Shown here in pieces: positions 1-8,907 of a stretch of DNA of 64,000 bases; position 1 is the stretch's first letter, and every line of letters starts with the position of its first letter. The translations under genes were made by a program, and so were the position numbers. Source of the stretch: Pseudomonadota bacterium (lineage in GTDB: Bacteria > Pseudomonadota > Gammaproteobacteria > Burkholderiales > Burkholderiaceae_C); NCBI GenBank assembly GCA_021819435.1, contig JAKARB010000005.1, forward strand, positions 186,001 to 250,000, given 5' to 3'. The notes under the pieces are model-generated. The model worked only from the letters and a program-made list of their open reading frames with translations, made no database searches and was not told the origin of the DNA.

Positions 1-2
1 TA

Positions 3-24
3 AAACGGACGTTTGAAACGTTCG
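3..24. promoter_or_regulatory. Putative PsrA/TetR-type operator upstream of the first gene
   Basis: Alternating half-sites AAACG (3-7), CGTTT (10-14) and AAACG (16-20) form overlapping inverted repeats, including ACGTTT-G-AAACGT at 9-21. PsrA-family regulators are known to bind AAAC(N2-4)GTTT-type palindromes, and the gene starting at 63 resembles PsrA, so autoregulation is inferred. The region lies at the window edge and the promoter itself is not resolved. Confidence 0.45.
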
Positions 25-62
25 TCCTGTTCTCAAGGACAGGACCCTGGAGACAACCCCGC

Positions 63-836
63 ATGGTCACGGCCCGACTGTCACCCGCCGACACCAAGAC
101 CCGCATCCTCGATGCGGCAGAGTCGCTGTTCGTGAGCGGTGGCTTCGATTCCATGTCGATGCGGCAGATCACCAGCGCGGCCGCCGTCAACCTGGCAGCG
201 GTGAACTATCACTTTGGCACCAAGGACGCGCTGATCCACGCCGTGCTGTCGCGCAAGCTCGACCCGCTCGATGCGCAGCGCCGCGCGATGCTCGATGCCT
301 TCGAGTCCAACTACGGTGCCAAGCTCAACTGCGAGCACGTGCTCGTGGCGCTGTTCCTGCCTGCCGTGCGCATCTTCCGCAGTGACGCCCCGGGCGCGGA
401 TCGCTTTCTGCATTTCCTGGGCCGCGCCTACACCGACCCATCTCCGGTGGTGCGCGACTTCATCCAGACCCATTACATCGAGACGCTGGGGCGCTTCTTC
501 TTCGCTTTTCAGCGCACGCTGCCCGAACTCAGCCGCGAAGACCTGGGTTTCCGCCTGAACTTCGCCATGGGCGCGCTTTCCAGCGTGCTGGCGGGCGGCA
601 ACACCCATCGCCTGATCCGCGAGTTCACCCAGCAGCAGGGTGACCACGAAGCCTTGATCCTTGCCCGTTTGTCTTCGCTGATGGTGGCCGCCTTGAAGGC
701 GCCGCTGCCTGGCCCCCAGGAGGCCTCCGAGTTCGGCGCCATGGCCAACTTGCCGGGCGTTGCCCAGATCGGACAAGTCCTGGTCGAAACCACCGAATCC
801 GTTCCCTCGTCAACCGCGAGCGCCCCCACCACCTGA
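63..836 (+). CDS. TetR-family regulator, PsrA-like
   Basis: A 257-residue TetR/AcrR DNA-binding repressor. The N-terminal helix-turn-helix (about residues 10-60) reads TRILDAAESLF, then ITSAAAVNLAAVNYHFGTKD, which is the PsrA-type signature (VNLAAVNYHFG). The rest is an alpha-helical ligand domain plus a low-complexity Ser/Thr/Pro tail. PsrA proteins sense long-chain acyl-CoA or fatty acids and repress beta-oxidation genes. The next four genes encode acyl-CoA/ACP reductase, hydratase, thiolase and acyl-CoA ligase, which fits that role. The start ATG at 63 follows a palindromic site at 3-24. The ligand and target list are inferred, not shown. Confidence 0.8.
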   Translation: MVTARLSPADTKTRILDAAESLFVSGGFDSMSMRQITSAAAVNLAAVNYHFGTKDALIHAVLSRKLDPLDAQRRAMLDAFESNYGAKLNCEHVLVALFLPAVRIFRSDAPGADRFLHFLGRAYTDPSPVVRDFIQTHYIETLGRFFFAFQRTLPELSREDLGFRLNFAMGALSSVLAGGNTHRLIREFTQQQGDHEALILARLSSLMVAALKAPLPGPQEASEFGAMANLPGVAQIGQVLVETTESVPSSTASAPTT

Positions 837-854
837 TTTTCCCCGTGATCTGGC

Positions 855-867
855 GATCTGACAGATC
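855..867. promoter_or_regulatory. 13-bp palindrome between the regulator and fabG
   Basis: GATCTG-A-CAGATC is a perfect inverted repeat about 60 bp before the reductase start. The overlapping 13-mer TGGCGATCTGACA (852-864) recurs at 4587-4599 after the thiolase gene. It may be a binding site or part of an RNA hairpin. No promoter was assigned. Confidence 0.3.
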
Positions 868-929
868 GTTGTTGCAACCGGCCAACCTGGACTGTGCACG
901 TCCTGCGGCCCCTTCTCCGAGAGTCCCCC

Positions 930-2336
930 ATGAAAGACGGTTACCTTGACTTTGCCAACTCGAACGTTGGTGCCAAGCTGGTCAACGCCCTGGGCCTGCC
1001 CAAGCCGCTGCCGCTGGAACGCCACCAGCCGGGTCAACCGGTGATCAAGGGCGCCGTGCTGGTGGGCGGTGGCGGTGAACCGCAACTGCTGTCCACCCTG
1101 GCCGGCATCTTCAAGCGCATCGGCGCGCAGACCCTGGCTCACGAGCGCCTGCCTCAGTGGGTGTCTGTGGCCAACCAGTCCGGCCTGACCACCGGCCGCT
1201 GGGGTGGCAATGGCCGCCCTGGTGAGAAGGTCAAGGCGCTCGTGTTCGACGCCACCGGCCTGACCGATTCGACCCAGTCCGACGCGCTGTACTGGTTCTT
1301 CCACGACGCCGCCCGTTCGCTGCTGCCCTGCGGCCGTGTCGTCGTCATCGGCCGTCCGCCCGAGGGCTGCACCTCGCACCGCCAGGCCACCATCCAGCGC
1401 GGCCTCGAAGGCCTGACCCGCTCGCTGGGCAAGGAACTCAAGAAGGGCAGCAACGCCCAGCTCGTCTACGTGGCTGAAGGCGCCGAAGGCCAGCTCGAAT
1501 CCACCCTGCGTTTCCTGCTGTCGCCGCGCTCGGCCTATGTGTCGGCCCAGGTCATCCGCATCGGTGCCCCGATCGGTGAAACCGTGATCCCCGCCGACTG
1601 GGACAAGCCCCTGGCCGGCAAGAAGGTGCTGGTCACCGGCGCCTCGCGCGGCATCGGCGCCGCCATCGCCGAGTGCATGGCCCGCGACGGCGCCCAGGTC
1701 ATCGCGCTGGACGTGCCCCAGGCCCAGGAAGGCCTGACCGAAGTCGCCAAGAAGATCGGCGGAAAGGCCCTGGCGCTGGACATTGGCTCGACCGAAGCCC
1801 CGCAAAAGCTGATCGAGGCCGCCCGGGCCGATGGCGGCTGGGATGTCATCGTGCACAACGCCGGCATCACCCGCGACAAGACCATCGCCAACATGAAGGA
1901 GCACCTCTGGCAGCTCGTCATGAACGTGAACCTGTCGACGCAAGAGCGCATCAACGAAGCCTTGGTCGAGGCCGGCGCGCTGAAGTCTGGCGGCCGCATT
2001 GTTTGCGTCTCGTCCATCTCTGGCCTGGCCGGCAACATGGGCCAGACCAACTACGCTGTCTCCAAGGCCGGTGTGGTCGGCATGGTGCAATCCACCGCCC
2101 CGATCTTTGCCCAGAAGGGCATCACCATCAACGCCGTTGCCCCGGGCTTCATCGAGACCGCCATGACCGCCGCCATCCCCTTCGCCATCCGCGAAGCCGG
2201 CCGCCGCATGAACTCCATGAGCCAGGGCGGTCAGCCTGTTGACGTGGCCGAGGCCATCGGCTGGTTCGCCAGCCCCGCATCCAGCGGCATCACCGGTAAC
2301 GTGATCCGTGTGTGCGGCCAGAGCCTGATCGGCTGA
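930..2336 (+). CDS. Long-form 3-oxoacyl-ACP/acyl-CoA reductase (FabG-type SDR)
   Basis: A 468-residue protein belonging to the high-molecular-weight FabG group. A degenerate Rossmann half (about 1-215) precedes a complete short-chain dehydrogenase domain. The second half carries TGASRGIG (NADPH binding), NAG, and the catalytic Ser-Tyr-Lys set in SSISGLAGNMGQTNYAVSK. It would reduce 3-oxoacyl thioesters to 3-hydroxyacyl thioesters. The ATG at 930 is preferred because earlier in-frame residues do not resemble the family N-terminus. It is followed within 20 bp by a MaoC hydratase, so the pair can interconvert 3-oxo-, 3-hydroxy- and 2-enoyl thioesters. Confidence 0.88.
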   Translation: MKDGYLDFANSNVGAKLVNALGLPKPLPLERHQPGQPVIKGAVLVGGGGEPQLLSTLAGIFKRIGAQTLAHERLPQWVSVANQSGLTTGRWGGNGRPGEKVKALVFDATGLTDSTQSDALYWFFHDAARSLLPCGRVVVIGRPPEGCTSHRQATIQRGLEGLTRSLGKELKKGSNAQLVYVAEGAEGQLESTLRFLLSPRSAYVSAQVIRIGAPIGETVIPADWDKPLAGKKVLVTGASRGIGAAIAECMARDGAQVIALDVPQAQEGLTEVAKKIGGKALALDIGSTEAPQKLIEAARADGGWDVIVHNAGITRDKTIANMKEHLWQLVMNVNLSTQERINEALVEAGALKSGGRIVCVSSISGLAGNMGQTNYAVSKAGVVGMVQSTAPIFAQKGITINAVAPGFIETAMTAAIPFAIREAGRRMNSMSQGGQPVDVAEAIGWFASPASSGITGNVIRVCGQSLIG

Positions 2337-2353
2337 TCGGCGGCGTTGCAGCC

Positions 2354-3214
2354 ATGAAGATCATCGAAGTCAAGAAGCTGCCCAGCGCCATCTCCCTCAA
2401 CCTCGGTGCGCTGCGCTCCAGCAGCAAGCGCAACGTGGCGGTCGAGGCGCTGCCGGAGATCACCTACGTGCGCCCCAGCGTCACCATCGACGCCAAGCGT
2501 GTGAAGGCCTACGCCAAGGTCTGCGGTTTCACCGAGGCCCATGGCGTGCCCATGCTGGTGCCGCACATGGACGCCTTCCCGCTGGCCATGATGCTGTTCG
2601 GCTCCAAGGCCTTCCCGTGGCCGGCGATGGGCCTGGTGCACTTGGCCAACAGTGCCAAGCTGCTCAAGCGCATCAATGTGGGCGACAAGCTGCGCATCGA
2701 GATGCGCACGGGCGAGCTTTACAAGCACGACAAGGGACAGGTCTTCACGCTGCACGCCCGCGCCTTGCGTGACGGCGTCGTGGTGTGGGAGAGCACCTGG
2801 ACCTTGCTGCGCATCGGCGTCAAGCAGCCGCGCGGCCCCGAGTACGTCAGCCAGATCAACGACGAGCGCCCGCTGGCCCACCAAGCCGACTTCTTCGCGG
2901 GAGCCGGCATCGGCCGCAGCTACGGCCGCGTCTCCGGTGACGTGAACCCCATCCACATGTCGGCCTTGACCGCGAAGTTCCTCGGCTTCAAGAAGGCCAT
3001 CGCTCACGGCATGTGGACCAAGGCGCGCGCCCTGGCCATCCTCATGCCGCGCGAGGCCGTTGATCAGGCCGAGGTTGTCGTCGAGTTCAAGACGCCGCTG
3101 TTCCTGCCGGCCCGCGCTTCGCTGTGGGCCAACCGCGGCGAGGGCGAGGCGGTCTTCGAAGTCCGCAACGCCAAGGGCGACAAGCCCCACCTCCGCGGCC
3201 AGGTCCGGTATTGA
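2354..3214 (+). CDS. MaoC-family dehydratase/hydratase
   Basis: A 286-residue HotDog protein of the MaoC type ((R)-specific enoyl-CoA hydratase or 3-hydroxyacyl-ACP dehydratase). The C-terminal hotdog holds the hydratase signature GRVSGDVNPIHMSALTAKFLGF, with the catalytic Asp and His, followed by KKAIAHGMWTKA. The N-terminal half looks like a second, degenerate hotdog, as in double-hotdog members. It lies 17 bp after the FabG-type reductase and is likely cotranscribed. The ATG at 2354 (MKIIEVKKLP) is chosen over an upstream in-frame ATG inside the fabG tail. Confidence 0.85.
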   Translation: MKIIEVKKLPSAISLNLGALRSSSKRNVAVEALPEITYVRPSVTIDAKRVKAYAKVCGFTEAHGVPMLVPHMDAFPLAMMLFGSKAFPWPAMGLVHLANSAKLLKRINVGDKLRIEMRTGELYKHDKGQVFTLHARALRDGVVVWESTWTLLRIGVKQPRGPEYVSQINDERPLAHQADFFAGAGIGRSYGRVSGDVNPIHMSALTAKFLGFKKAIAHGMWTKARALAILMPREAVDQAEVVVEFKTPLFLPARASLWANRGEGEAVFEVRNAKGDKPHLRGQVRY

Positions 3215-3295
3215 AACACCACGTCAACGCCGTCACCTCACCGCTTTCCGCATCGAACTGTTCGCATCGAACCCCCTTCACCCCAAGGACCCCAC

Positions 3296-4585
3296 ATGAG
3301 CTCCATCCGTCGCGTCGCCATCATCGGTGGCAACCGCATCCCCTTCGCCCGCTCCAACACCGTCTACTCGCACGTGTCCAACCAGGACATGCTGACCGCC
3401 ACCTTCCAGGGCCTGGTTGACCGCTTCAACCTGCATGGCGAGCGCCTCGGTGACGTCGCCGCTGGCGCCGTCATGAAGCACAGCCGTGACTTCAACCTGG
3501 TGCGCGAGACCGTCCTGTCGACCACCCTGTCGCCCGAGACCCCGGCCTACGACCTGCAACAGGCTTGCGGCACCGGCCTCGAAGCCATCATGCTGGTGGC
3601 CAACAAGATCGCTCTGGGCCAGATCGAGTCCGGCATCGGCGGCGGCGTGGACACCACCTCCGACGCCCCCATCGGTGTCAACGAGAAGATGCGCAAGATC
3701 CTGCTCGAAGCCAACCGTGGCAAGACCACGACCGAGCAGCTCAAGTCGCTGGCCAAGATCCGTCCGTCGATGCTGATCAAGCCGAACATCCCGAAGAACG
3801 GCGAGCCCCGCACCGGCTTCTCGATGGGCGAACACGCCGAACTGATGGCCCGCGAGTGGGGCATCCCCCGTGAAGAGCAGGACCAACTGGCCGTGGCCAG
3901 TCACGCCAACCTGTCGCGCGCCTACAAGGAAGGCTTCTTCGCCGACCTGATCACCCCGTTCAAGGGCGTGAGCAAGGACAACAACCTGCGCGAAGGCCTG
4001 AGCATCGAGAAGCTGCGCTCGCTCAAGCCTTGCTTCGACAAGAAGATCGCCCCGGGTCAAGGCACCCTGACCCCGGGCAACTCCACCCCGCTGACCGACG
4101 GCGCTTCCGCCGTGCTGCTGGCCAGCGAAGAGTGGGCCAAGGCCCGCAACCTGCCCATCCAGGCCTACATCACCTTCTCTGAAGTGGCCGCCGTCGACTT
4201 CTTCAACAAGAAGGAAGGCTTGTTGATGGCCCCGGCCTACGCTGTGCCGCGCATGCTGGCCCGCGCCGGCATCTCGCTGCAGGACTTCGATTTCTATGAA
4301 ATCCACGAAGCTTTTGCCGCGCAGGTGCTGTGCACGCTGAAGGCCTGGGAAGACCCGAAATACTGCAAGGAACGTCTGGGCCTCGACAAGCCGCTGGGCT
4401 CGATCGACCGCAGCAAGCTCAACATCAACGGCTCCTCGCTGGCTGCTGGCCACCCCTTCGCAGCCACCGGCGGCCGCATCGTGGCCTCGCTGGCCAAGAT
4501 GCTGGCGCAAAAGGGTTCGGGCCGTGGCCTGATCTCGATCTGCGCCGCTGGCGGCCAAGGCGTGGTCGCCATCCTCGAGCGCTGA
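3296..4585 (+). CDS. Acetyl-CoA C-acyltransferase (thiolase), FadI-like
   Basis: A 429-residue type II thiolase. The nucleophilic cysteine lies in LQQACGTGLEA, the active-site histidines are in YEIHEAFAAQV and in the GHPFAATGGR block, and the C-terminal general base is in CAAGGQG. Its length and N-terminus (RRVAIIGGNRIPFARSNT) are closer to FadI/trifunctional beta subunits than to short biosynthetic PhaA thiolases. It would cleave 3-oxoacyl-CoA in beta-oxidation, or condense in reverse. It shares its operon with the reductase and hydratase, completing a reductase-hydratase-thiolase set. Confidence 0.87.
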   Translation: MSSIRRVAIIGGNRIPFARSNTVYSHVSNQDMLTATFQGLVDRFNLHGERLGDVAAGAVMKHSRDFNLVRETVLSTTLSPETPAYDLQQACGTGLEAIMLVANKIALGQIESGIGGGVDTTSDAPIGVNEKMRKILLEANRGKTTTEQLKSLAKIRPSMLIKPNIPKNGEPRTGFSMGEHAELMAREWGIPREEQDQLAVASHANLSRAYKEGFFADLITPFKGVSKDNNLREGLSIEKLRSLKPCFDKKIAPGQGTLTPGNSTPLTDGASAVLLASEEWAKARNLPIQAYITFSEVAAVDFFNKKEGLLMAPAYAVPRMLARAGISLQDFDFYEIHEAFAAQVLCTLKAWEDPKYCKERLGLDKPLGSIDRSKLNINGSSLAAGHPFAATGGRIVASLAKMLAQKGSGRGLISICAAGGQGVVAILER

Positions 4586-4598
4586 TTGGCGATCTGAC

Positions 4599-4642
4599 AA
4601 CCCCGATCGGTCAGATGCATGGTCCATCTGGCTGTCGGGGTT
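4599..4642. promoter_or_regulatory. Long interrupted stem-loop between thiolase and fadD
   Basis: AACCCCGA (4599-4606) pairs with TCGGGGTT (4635-4642), and the inner arms CAGATG (4612-4617) and CATCTG (4625-4630) also pair. It starts about 14 bp after the thiolase stop and has no T-run. It could be a processing or attenuation structure, or a weak terminator, within the 195-bp gap before fadD. Nothing else was recognised in that gap. Confidence 0.4.
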
Positions 4643-4780
4643 GGTAAACTGTGAAGTTGAGACAAGCACTGCATGGCGGCCCCGGCACAGTCCGGGGCTG
4701 TCGTCAGATGAAACGGGCCGCCAGCTGCCCCCGCGCCATTCCGAAGAGCAGTCGTGGCGCCGGTACACGAGGAGATCCAG

Positions 4781-6526
4781 ATGAGCCAATCCGCCGCCGC
4801 CGCAGCCCCGCAGTCGGGCATGTCCATCGTCAACCCCGATGGTTCCACCAACCGCATCTGGTTGTCGTCCTACGTGAAGGGCGTCCCCCACGAGATCGAC
4901 GTCAACAAGTACCAGTCCCTGGGGCAGTACTTTGACGAGTGCGTCAACAAATTCCGCAGCCGACCCGGTTTCGTGAGCATCGGCACGGAGATGACGAACG
5001 ACCGTCTCGACCGCCTGGTGAGCTCCTTCGCTGGTTGGCTGCAGAGCCAGGGCGTTAAAAAGGGCGACCGCGTGGCCATCATGCTGCCCAACACCTTCCA
5101 GTACCCGGTGTGCCTGTTCGCGGTGCTCAAGCTGGGCGCGGTGGTGGTCAACATCAACCCGCTCTACACCTCGCGTGAACTGGCCCACGCCCTGAAGGAC
5201 AGCGGCGCCGAGACCATCATCGTGATGGAGACCTTCGCCAAGACGCTGCAGGACGCCATGCCCGGCACGAGCGTCAAGCGCGTGGTGCTGACCCAGATCG
5301 GCGACCTGCTCTCCGACGGTTTCATCAACGCCAAGGGCCGCCTGCTGAACTTCGTGCTGCGCAAGGTGCAAAAGATGGTGCCGGCTTACAGCCTGCCTGG
5401 CGCCAAGTGGATGCGCGACGTGCTCAAGGAAGGCGCCAAGGCCAAGTTCAAGCCGGCCGAAGTGAAGCCCGACGACCTGGCCTTCCTGCAGTACACCGGC
5501 GGCACCACGGGCGTCTCCAAGGGCGCCATGCTCACGCACCGCAACGTGCTGGCCAACTGCCAACAGGCGCTGGCTTTCGCCGAAGGCCAACTGACGGACG
5601 ACGTCGAGACCGTGGTCACGCTCATCCCGATGTACCACATCTTCTCGTTGACGGTGAACGGCCTGATCTTCATGGCCCTGGGCGGCCGCAACATCCTGGT
5701 GGCCAACCCGCGCGACACCAAGCGCGTGATGATGATCCTGCGCAACGAGCGCTTCTCGGGCATCTCGGGCGTGAACACGCTGTTCGCCTCCTTCCTGGAA
5801 GACCCGGCTTTCGCCAAGCTCGACTTCTCCAAGCTGAAGCTGCCCATCGCTGGCGGCATGGCCCTGATGCGCAGCACCGCCGAGCGCTGGAACCAGGTCA
5901 CCGGCTGCCCCATTGTCGAAGGCTACGGCCTGACCGAGTGCTCGCCCATCGTGACGCAGGCGCCGGTTGACCTGAGCAAGCCGCGCCCCGTGTTCACCGG
6001 CTCCATCGGCGTGCCCGTGCCTTCGACCGAAGTGCGTTGCCGCCGTGACGATGGCTCCTGGGCCAACATCGGCGAGCCGGGTGAGCTGTGCGTGCGTGGC
6101 CCGCAAGTCATGAAGGGCTACTGGAACCGCCCCGAAGAAACCGCCAAGGTCATCGACAGCGAAGGCTGGCTGGCCACGGGTGACGTCGCCGTGATGGACG
6201 AGAGCGGCTTCCTCAAGATCGTGGACCGCAAGAAGGACATGATCCTGGTCTCCGGTTTCAACGTCTACCCCAACGAGATCGAAGACGTCGTGGCCATGCA
6301 CCCTGACGTGAAGGAAGTGGCTGCGGTGGGCGTGCCCGACGAGTCCGCTGGCGAGCGCGTCAAGGTCATCATCGTGCCGCGCAACCCAGGCCTGACCAAG
6401 GAAGCGATCATCGATCACTGCCGCAAGAACCTGACCGGCTACAAGATCCCTCGCGTGGTCGAGTTCCGCAACGAAGAGCTGCCCAAGACCCCGGTGGGCA
6501 AGATCTTGCGCCGCGAACTGCGCTGA
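4781..6526 (+). CDS. fadD: Long-chain fatty-acid-CoA ligase
   Basis: A 581-residue ANL-superfamily adenylating enzyme that activates fatty acids to acyl-CoA via acyl-AMP. Motifs in order are the P-loop-like YTGGTTGVSKGAMLTHRN, the GYGLTECSP block, TGDVAVMDESGFLKIVDRKKDMI with the hinge and Arg, and the C-terminal catalytic Lys in PKTPVGKILRREL. The ATG at 4781 has a good ribosome site (GAGGAG) seven bases upstream, so the earlier GTG at 4754 is rejected. It fits the acyl-CoA metabolism cluster and a PsrA-type regulator. Confidence 0.92.
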   Translation: MSQSAAAAAPQSGMSIVNPDGSTNRIWLSSYVKGVPHEIDVNKYQSLGQYFDECVNKFRSRPGFVSIGTEMTNDRLDRLVSSFAGWLQSQGVKKGDRVAIMLPNTFQYPVCLFAVLKLGAVVVNINPLYTSRELAHALKDSGAETIIVMETFAKTLQDAMPGTSVKRVVLTQIGDLLSDGFINAKGRLLNFVLRKVQKMVPAYSLPGAKWMRDVLKEGAKAKFKPAEVKPDDLAFLQYTGGTTGVSKGAMLTHRNVLANCQQALAFAEGQLTDDVETVVTLIPMYHIFSLTVNGLIFMALGGRNILVANPRDTKRVMMILRNERFSGISGVNTLFASFLEDPAFAKLDFSKLKLPIAGGMALMRSTAERWNQVTGCPIVEGYGLTECSPIVTQAPVDLSKPRPVFTGSIGVPVPSTEVRCRRDDGSWANIGEPGELCVRGPQVMKGYWNRPEETAKVIDSEGWLATGDVAVMDESGFLKIVDRKKDMILVSGFNVYPNEIEDVVAMHPDVKEVAAVGVPDESAGERVKVIIVPRNPGLTKEAIIDHCRKNLTGYKIPRVVEFRNEELPKTPVGKILRRELR

Positions 6527-6567
6527 TCCTGCCAGGCTCGCATCTAGGCTTTCTCACGCACGAGCCC

Positions 6568-7446
6568 ATGAGCGTGCCGGGCGACTTCCGCTTCCACCAC
6601 CGCCTGCGCGTGCGGTGGGTAGAAGTTGATGCGCAGCAGGTGGTCTTCAATGGCCACTACCTCACCTACCTTGATGTCGCCGCCACAGACTACTGGCGAG
6701 CCGTCGGCTTGCCGTATCCGGATGCGTTCCGGCGCGCAGGTGGCGACATCTTCGTGCGCCGTAACACGCTTGAGTACCACGCGCCGGCCCGCCTCGACGA
6801 CTGGCTGGACATGGGCATCCGCTGTGAGCGCATCGGCAACTCCTCGCTGACCCTGCAATGGGCGGCGTGGTGTCAGGGGCGCCTCATCGTCTCGGGCGAG
6901 GTGGTCTACGTGCACACCAGCCTCGAGAACGGTCGCCCTGACCCTGTGCCTGTCAGCCTGCGTGCTCAACTGGAAGCCTGGGAGCAGGGCAGGGCTGTCC
7001 ACGACGTGCGGCTCGGCGATTGGGCCAGCCAGCAGGCGGCGGCCCGGGCCGTGCGCCATGCCGTGTTCGTCGTGGAGCAAGGCATCCCGGAATCCGAGGA
7101 GTGGGATGCCGATGATGCGAGCGCCGTGCACGCGGTGGTCTCCAACTTGTCGGGCTTGCCGCTGGGCACGGGCCGGCTCATCTTGAGCGGTGAACACCCC
7201 TCAGATGGCCCGCAGCACGCCCGCATAGGCCGCATGGCGGTGCTGCGCAGCAGCCGAGGCGTGGGCCTCGCGCGGCTCATCCTCTCGGCACTCATCGCCG
7301 AGGCGCGGTTGCTGGGCAAGACGCAGCTTTCACTGCATGCTCAGGTGGCCGCCATGCCGCTGTACCTGGCTTTCGGCTTCGAGCCTCAGGGCGCTGTCTT
7401 CGACGAGGTGGGCATCCCTCACCAGCGCATGACCCTCAGGCTTTGA
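6568..7446 (+). CDS. HotDog thioesterase fused to a GNAT acetyltransferase
   Basis: A 292-residue two-domain protein. Residues about 1-135 are a 4HBT/YbgC-type acyl-CoA thioesterase: RVRWVEVDAQQVVFNGHYLTYLD, with the Asp of the hotdog active site. Residues about 150-292 are a GNAT N-acyltransferase, with IGRMAVLRSSRGVGLARLIL as the acetyl-CoA-binding motif and LHAQVAAMPLYLAFGFEPQG. Both domains act on acyl-CoA, so a thioesterase-acyltransferase coupling is plausible, but the acceptor is unknown. It lies 41 bp after fadD. Its 3' end overlaps the convergent NRDE gene by 11 bp. Confidence 0.82.
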   Translation: MSVPGDFRFHHRLRVRWVEVDAQQVVFNGHYLTYLDVAATDYWRAVGLPYPDAFRRAGGDIFVRRNTLEYHAPARLDDWLDMGIRCERIGNSSLTLQWAAWCQGRLIVSGEVVYVHTSLENGRPDPVPVSLRAQLEAWEQGRAVHDVRLGDWASQQAAARAVRHAVFVVEQGIPESEEWDADDASAVHAVVSNLSGLPLGTGRLILSGEHPSDGPQHARIGRMAVLRSSRGVGLARLILSALIAEARLLGKTQLSLHAQVAAMPLYLAFGFEPQGAVFDEVGIPHQRMTLRL

Positions 7447-8434
7447 TGCCCAGCCCGGTAGCGGGCTTGATCAGGCTGCGCGCGCGATGGCGCCGGGTTT
7501 CGGCCGTCGCATTCATGTCGGTTTCGTCGTGTTCGGTGATGGCGCTGCTCTCGAACGCCTCATCTTGCCGCAGCGAGGGCGGCGGCAGGGTGGCTTCCAG
7601 TCGGGCCACATCGGTCAGCGACATCGTGTGACGCGGCGGCCAGTTGCGCAGGCTCACGCGGCGCATCAGCGCCAGGTTGGACTGTGGCGAAAAGGTGCGC
7701 TCCATCACGTGTGTGACCAGACGCTTGTTGTGGCGCTCGGTCACGATGACGGTTGAACACCGCGTGCCGTAGAGCCCCTGCCCATCGCGGATGAACGCAG
7801 ACGACAGCAGTTGCTCCCATTCGCGCGACACACCGGTGCGCGGCAGTTGCGCGTCGGCCGCCCGGGTGTCGTCAGCCAGGGCATCGAACAGCTCCGAAGC
7901 CATGTCCTCGGCGCTCTGAGCTTGACTCAATGCACCACGCAAGGCGGCCTTGAGGTTCTGCACCTTGGGCCAAGGCGTATTGAGCTGCGCATTCGACAGG
8001 CCAAAGACGCCCTTGGTCAGCCGCTCAGGATAGAGCTTGCGGTTGTTGACCCAGAAGCACTCGCCCTGTGCGAAGTCGAGCGCAATCAGGTTGAAGCCGT
8101 TGTAGCCTGACATGGCCAGACGCGGCCAAAGCATGGGCATGCCGATTTCGCCTTTGAGCCAATGCGGCACGATCGAACCGCGCGATGGCGCCTGGGGATC
8201 GTTGTCTTGCGGATTGCGGATGTTGGTCACGAGCCCCAGCCGGCCGGAGGCCGTCAGCCCGAGCCAAGTGCCACCGGCGTGCAGGTCACGTCCGCCCAGG
8301 ATGGCGGGGCCACCGTCGTCGGGCTCCCACCAGCCGAGGCGCGCTGCGGGGCGGTCGAAGAATTCATCGCGGTTGGCCGCCATCACGAAGGGAAAGCGGC
8401 TGGACTGGTCCAAAGCAAAGGCAACGAGACACAT
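7436..8434 (-). CDS. NRDE-family (TANGO2-like) protein
   Basis: A 332-residue member of the NRDE/TANGO2 family, which starts with the diagnostic MCLVAFA and has ANRDEFFDRPAARLGWW near the N-terminus. In eukaryotes TANGO2 is linked to lipid or heme handling. The bacterial function is not settled. The Cys2 residue after Met may be exposed as an N-terminal nucleophile, as in Ntn hydrolases. The last 40 or so residues are an unstructured charged tail beyond the usual family length. It is the distal gene of a minus-strand unit, 14 bp after the DUF4936 gene. Confidence 0.85.
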   Translation of the reverse strand: MCLVAFALDQSSRFPFVMAANRDEFFDRPAARLGWWEPDDGGPAILGGRDLHAGGTWLGLTASGRLGLVTNIRNPQDNDPQAPSRGSIVPHWLKGEIGMPMLWPRLAMSGYNGFNLIALDFAQGECFWVNNRKLYPERLTKGVFGLSNAQLNTPWPKVQNLKAALRGALSQAQSAEDMASELFDALADDTRAADAQLPRTGVSREWEQLLSSAFIRDGQGLYGTRCSTVIVTERHNKRLVTHVMERTFSPQSNLALMRRVSLRNWPPRHTMSLTDVARLEATLPPPSLRQDEAFESSAITEHDETDMNATAETRRHRARSLIKPATGLGIKA

Positions 8435-8448
8435 GGCAGCAGTCTCCT

Positions 8449-8781
8449 TCAGATGGCGTGCGCGGAGAGCAAATCGAACTCGGCGAACGACTCGGTGTGA
8501 CGGGGGCCGATCAGGCCGCTGGGCAAGGACTGCACTGCGGCCTGCAGGTCGGCCAGGAACGCTTCGCTCAACCCTTGGGGGTGCTCATAGATCTCCATCC
8601 AGGTGTGCTCCGGATTGTCTTGGCCGTCTGTGCGAGCCAGCAGGCGGGCAATCAGGCCTGGGTGACGGGTTCGCAAGTCCGCCTGCATGGCGTCCAGCCG
8701 CTGCCGTGCTTGTGGCGCGCTCGTGCTTGCCAGCCGGAAATAGATGAACAGCGATGCAGGTGTGTCAGCTCGTGGCCTCAT
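8449..8781 (-). CDS. DUF4936-family small protein
   Basis: A 110-residue protein with SLFIYFRL near the N-terminus, a helical middle, and the segment NPEHTWMEIYEHPQGL, typical of the betaproteobacterial DUF4936 family of ferredoxin-like alpha/beta folds. Function is unknown. The ATG at 8781 (MRPRADTPASLF) is preferred to the longer frame because upstream residues are not family-like. It sits between ygfZ and the NRDE gene on the same strand, a common arrangement in Burkholderiales. Confidence 0.7.
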   Translation of the reverse strand: MRPRADTPASLFIYFRLASTSAPQARQRLDAMQADLRTRHPGLIARLLARTDGQDNPEHTWMEIYEHPQGLSEAFLADLQAAVQSLPSGLIGPRHTESFAEFDLLSAHAI

Positions 8782-8907
8782 GTCGACCCATGCGCGGTGA
8801 GGAAGCGAATTGAGCGTACCCCATGATCGGCGCGGATTCACCCCACATGGCGCACGGCGCGCCTTGCCGAGGCCGAATGCCGTTAAGAAATTGACGCACT
8901 GCCGCAT

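Noticed and set aside
3278-6418. A 1,046-codon open frame on the minus strand
   Set aside because: It lies antisense to the thiolase and fadD genes, is His/Gly/Ala-rich without domain patterns, and is explained by high third-position GC on the coding strand.
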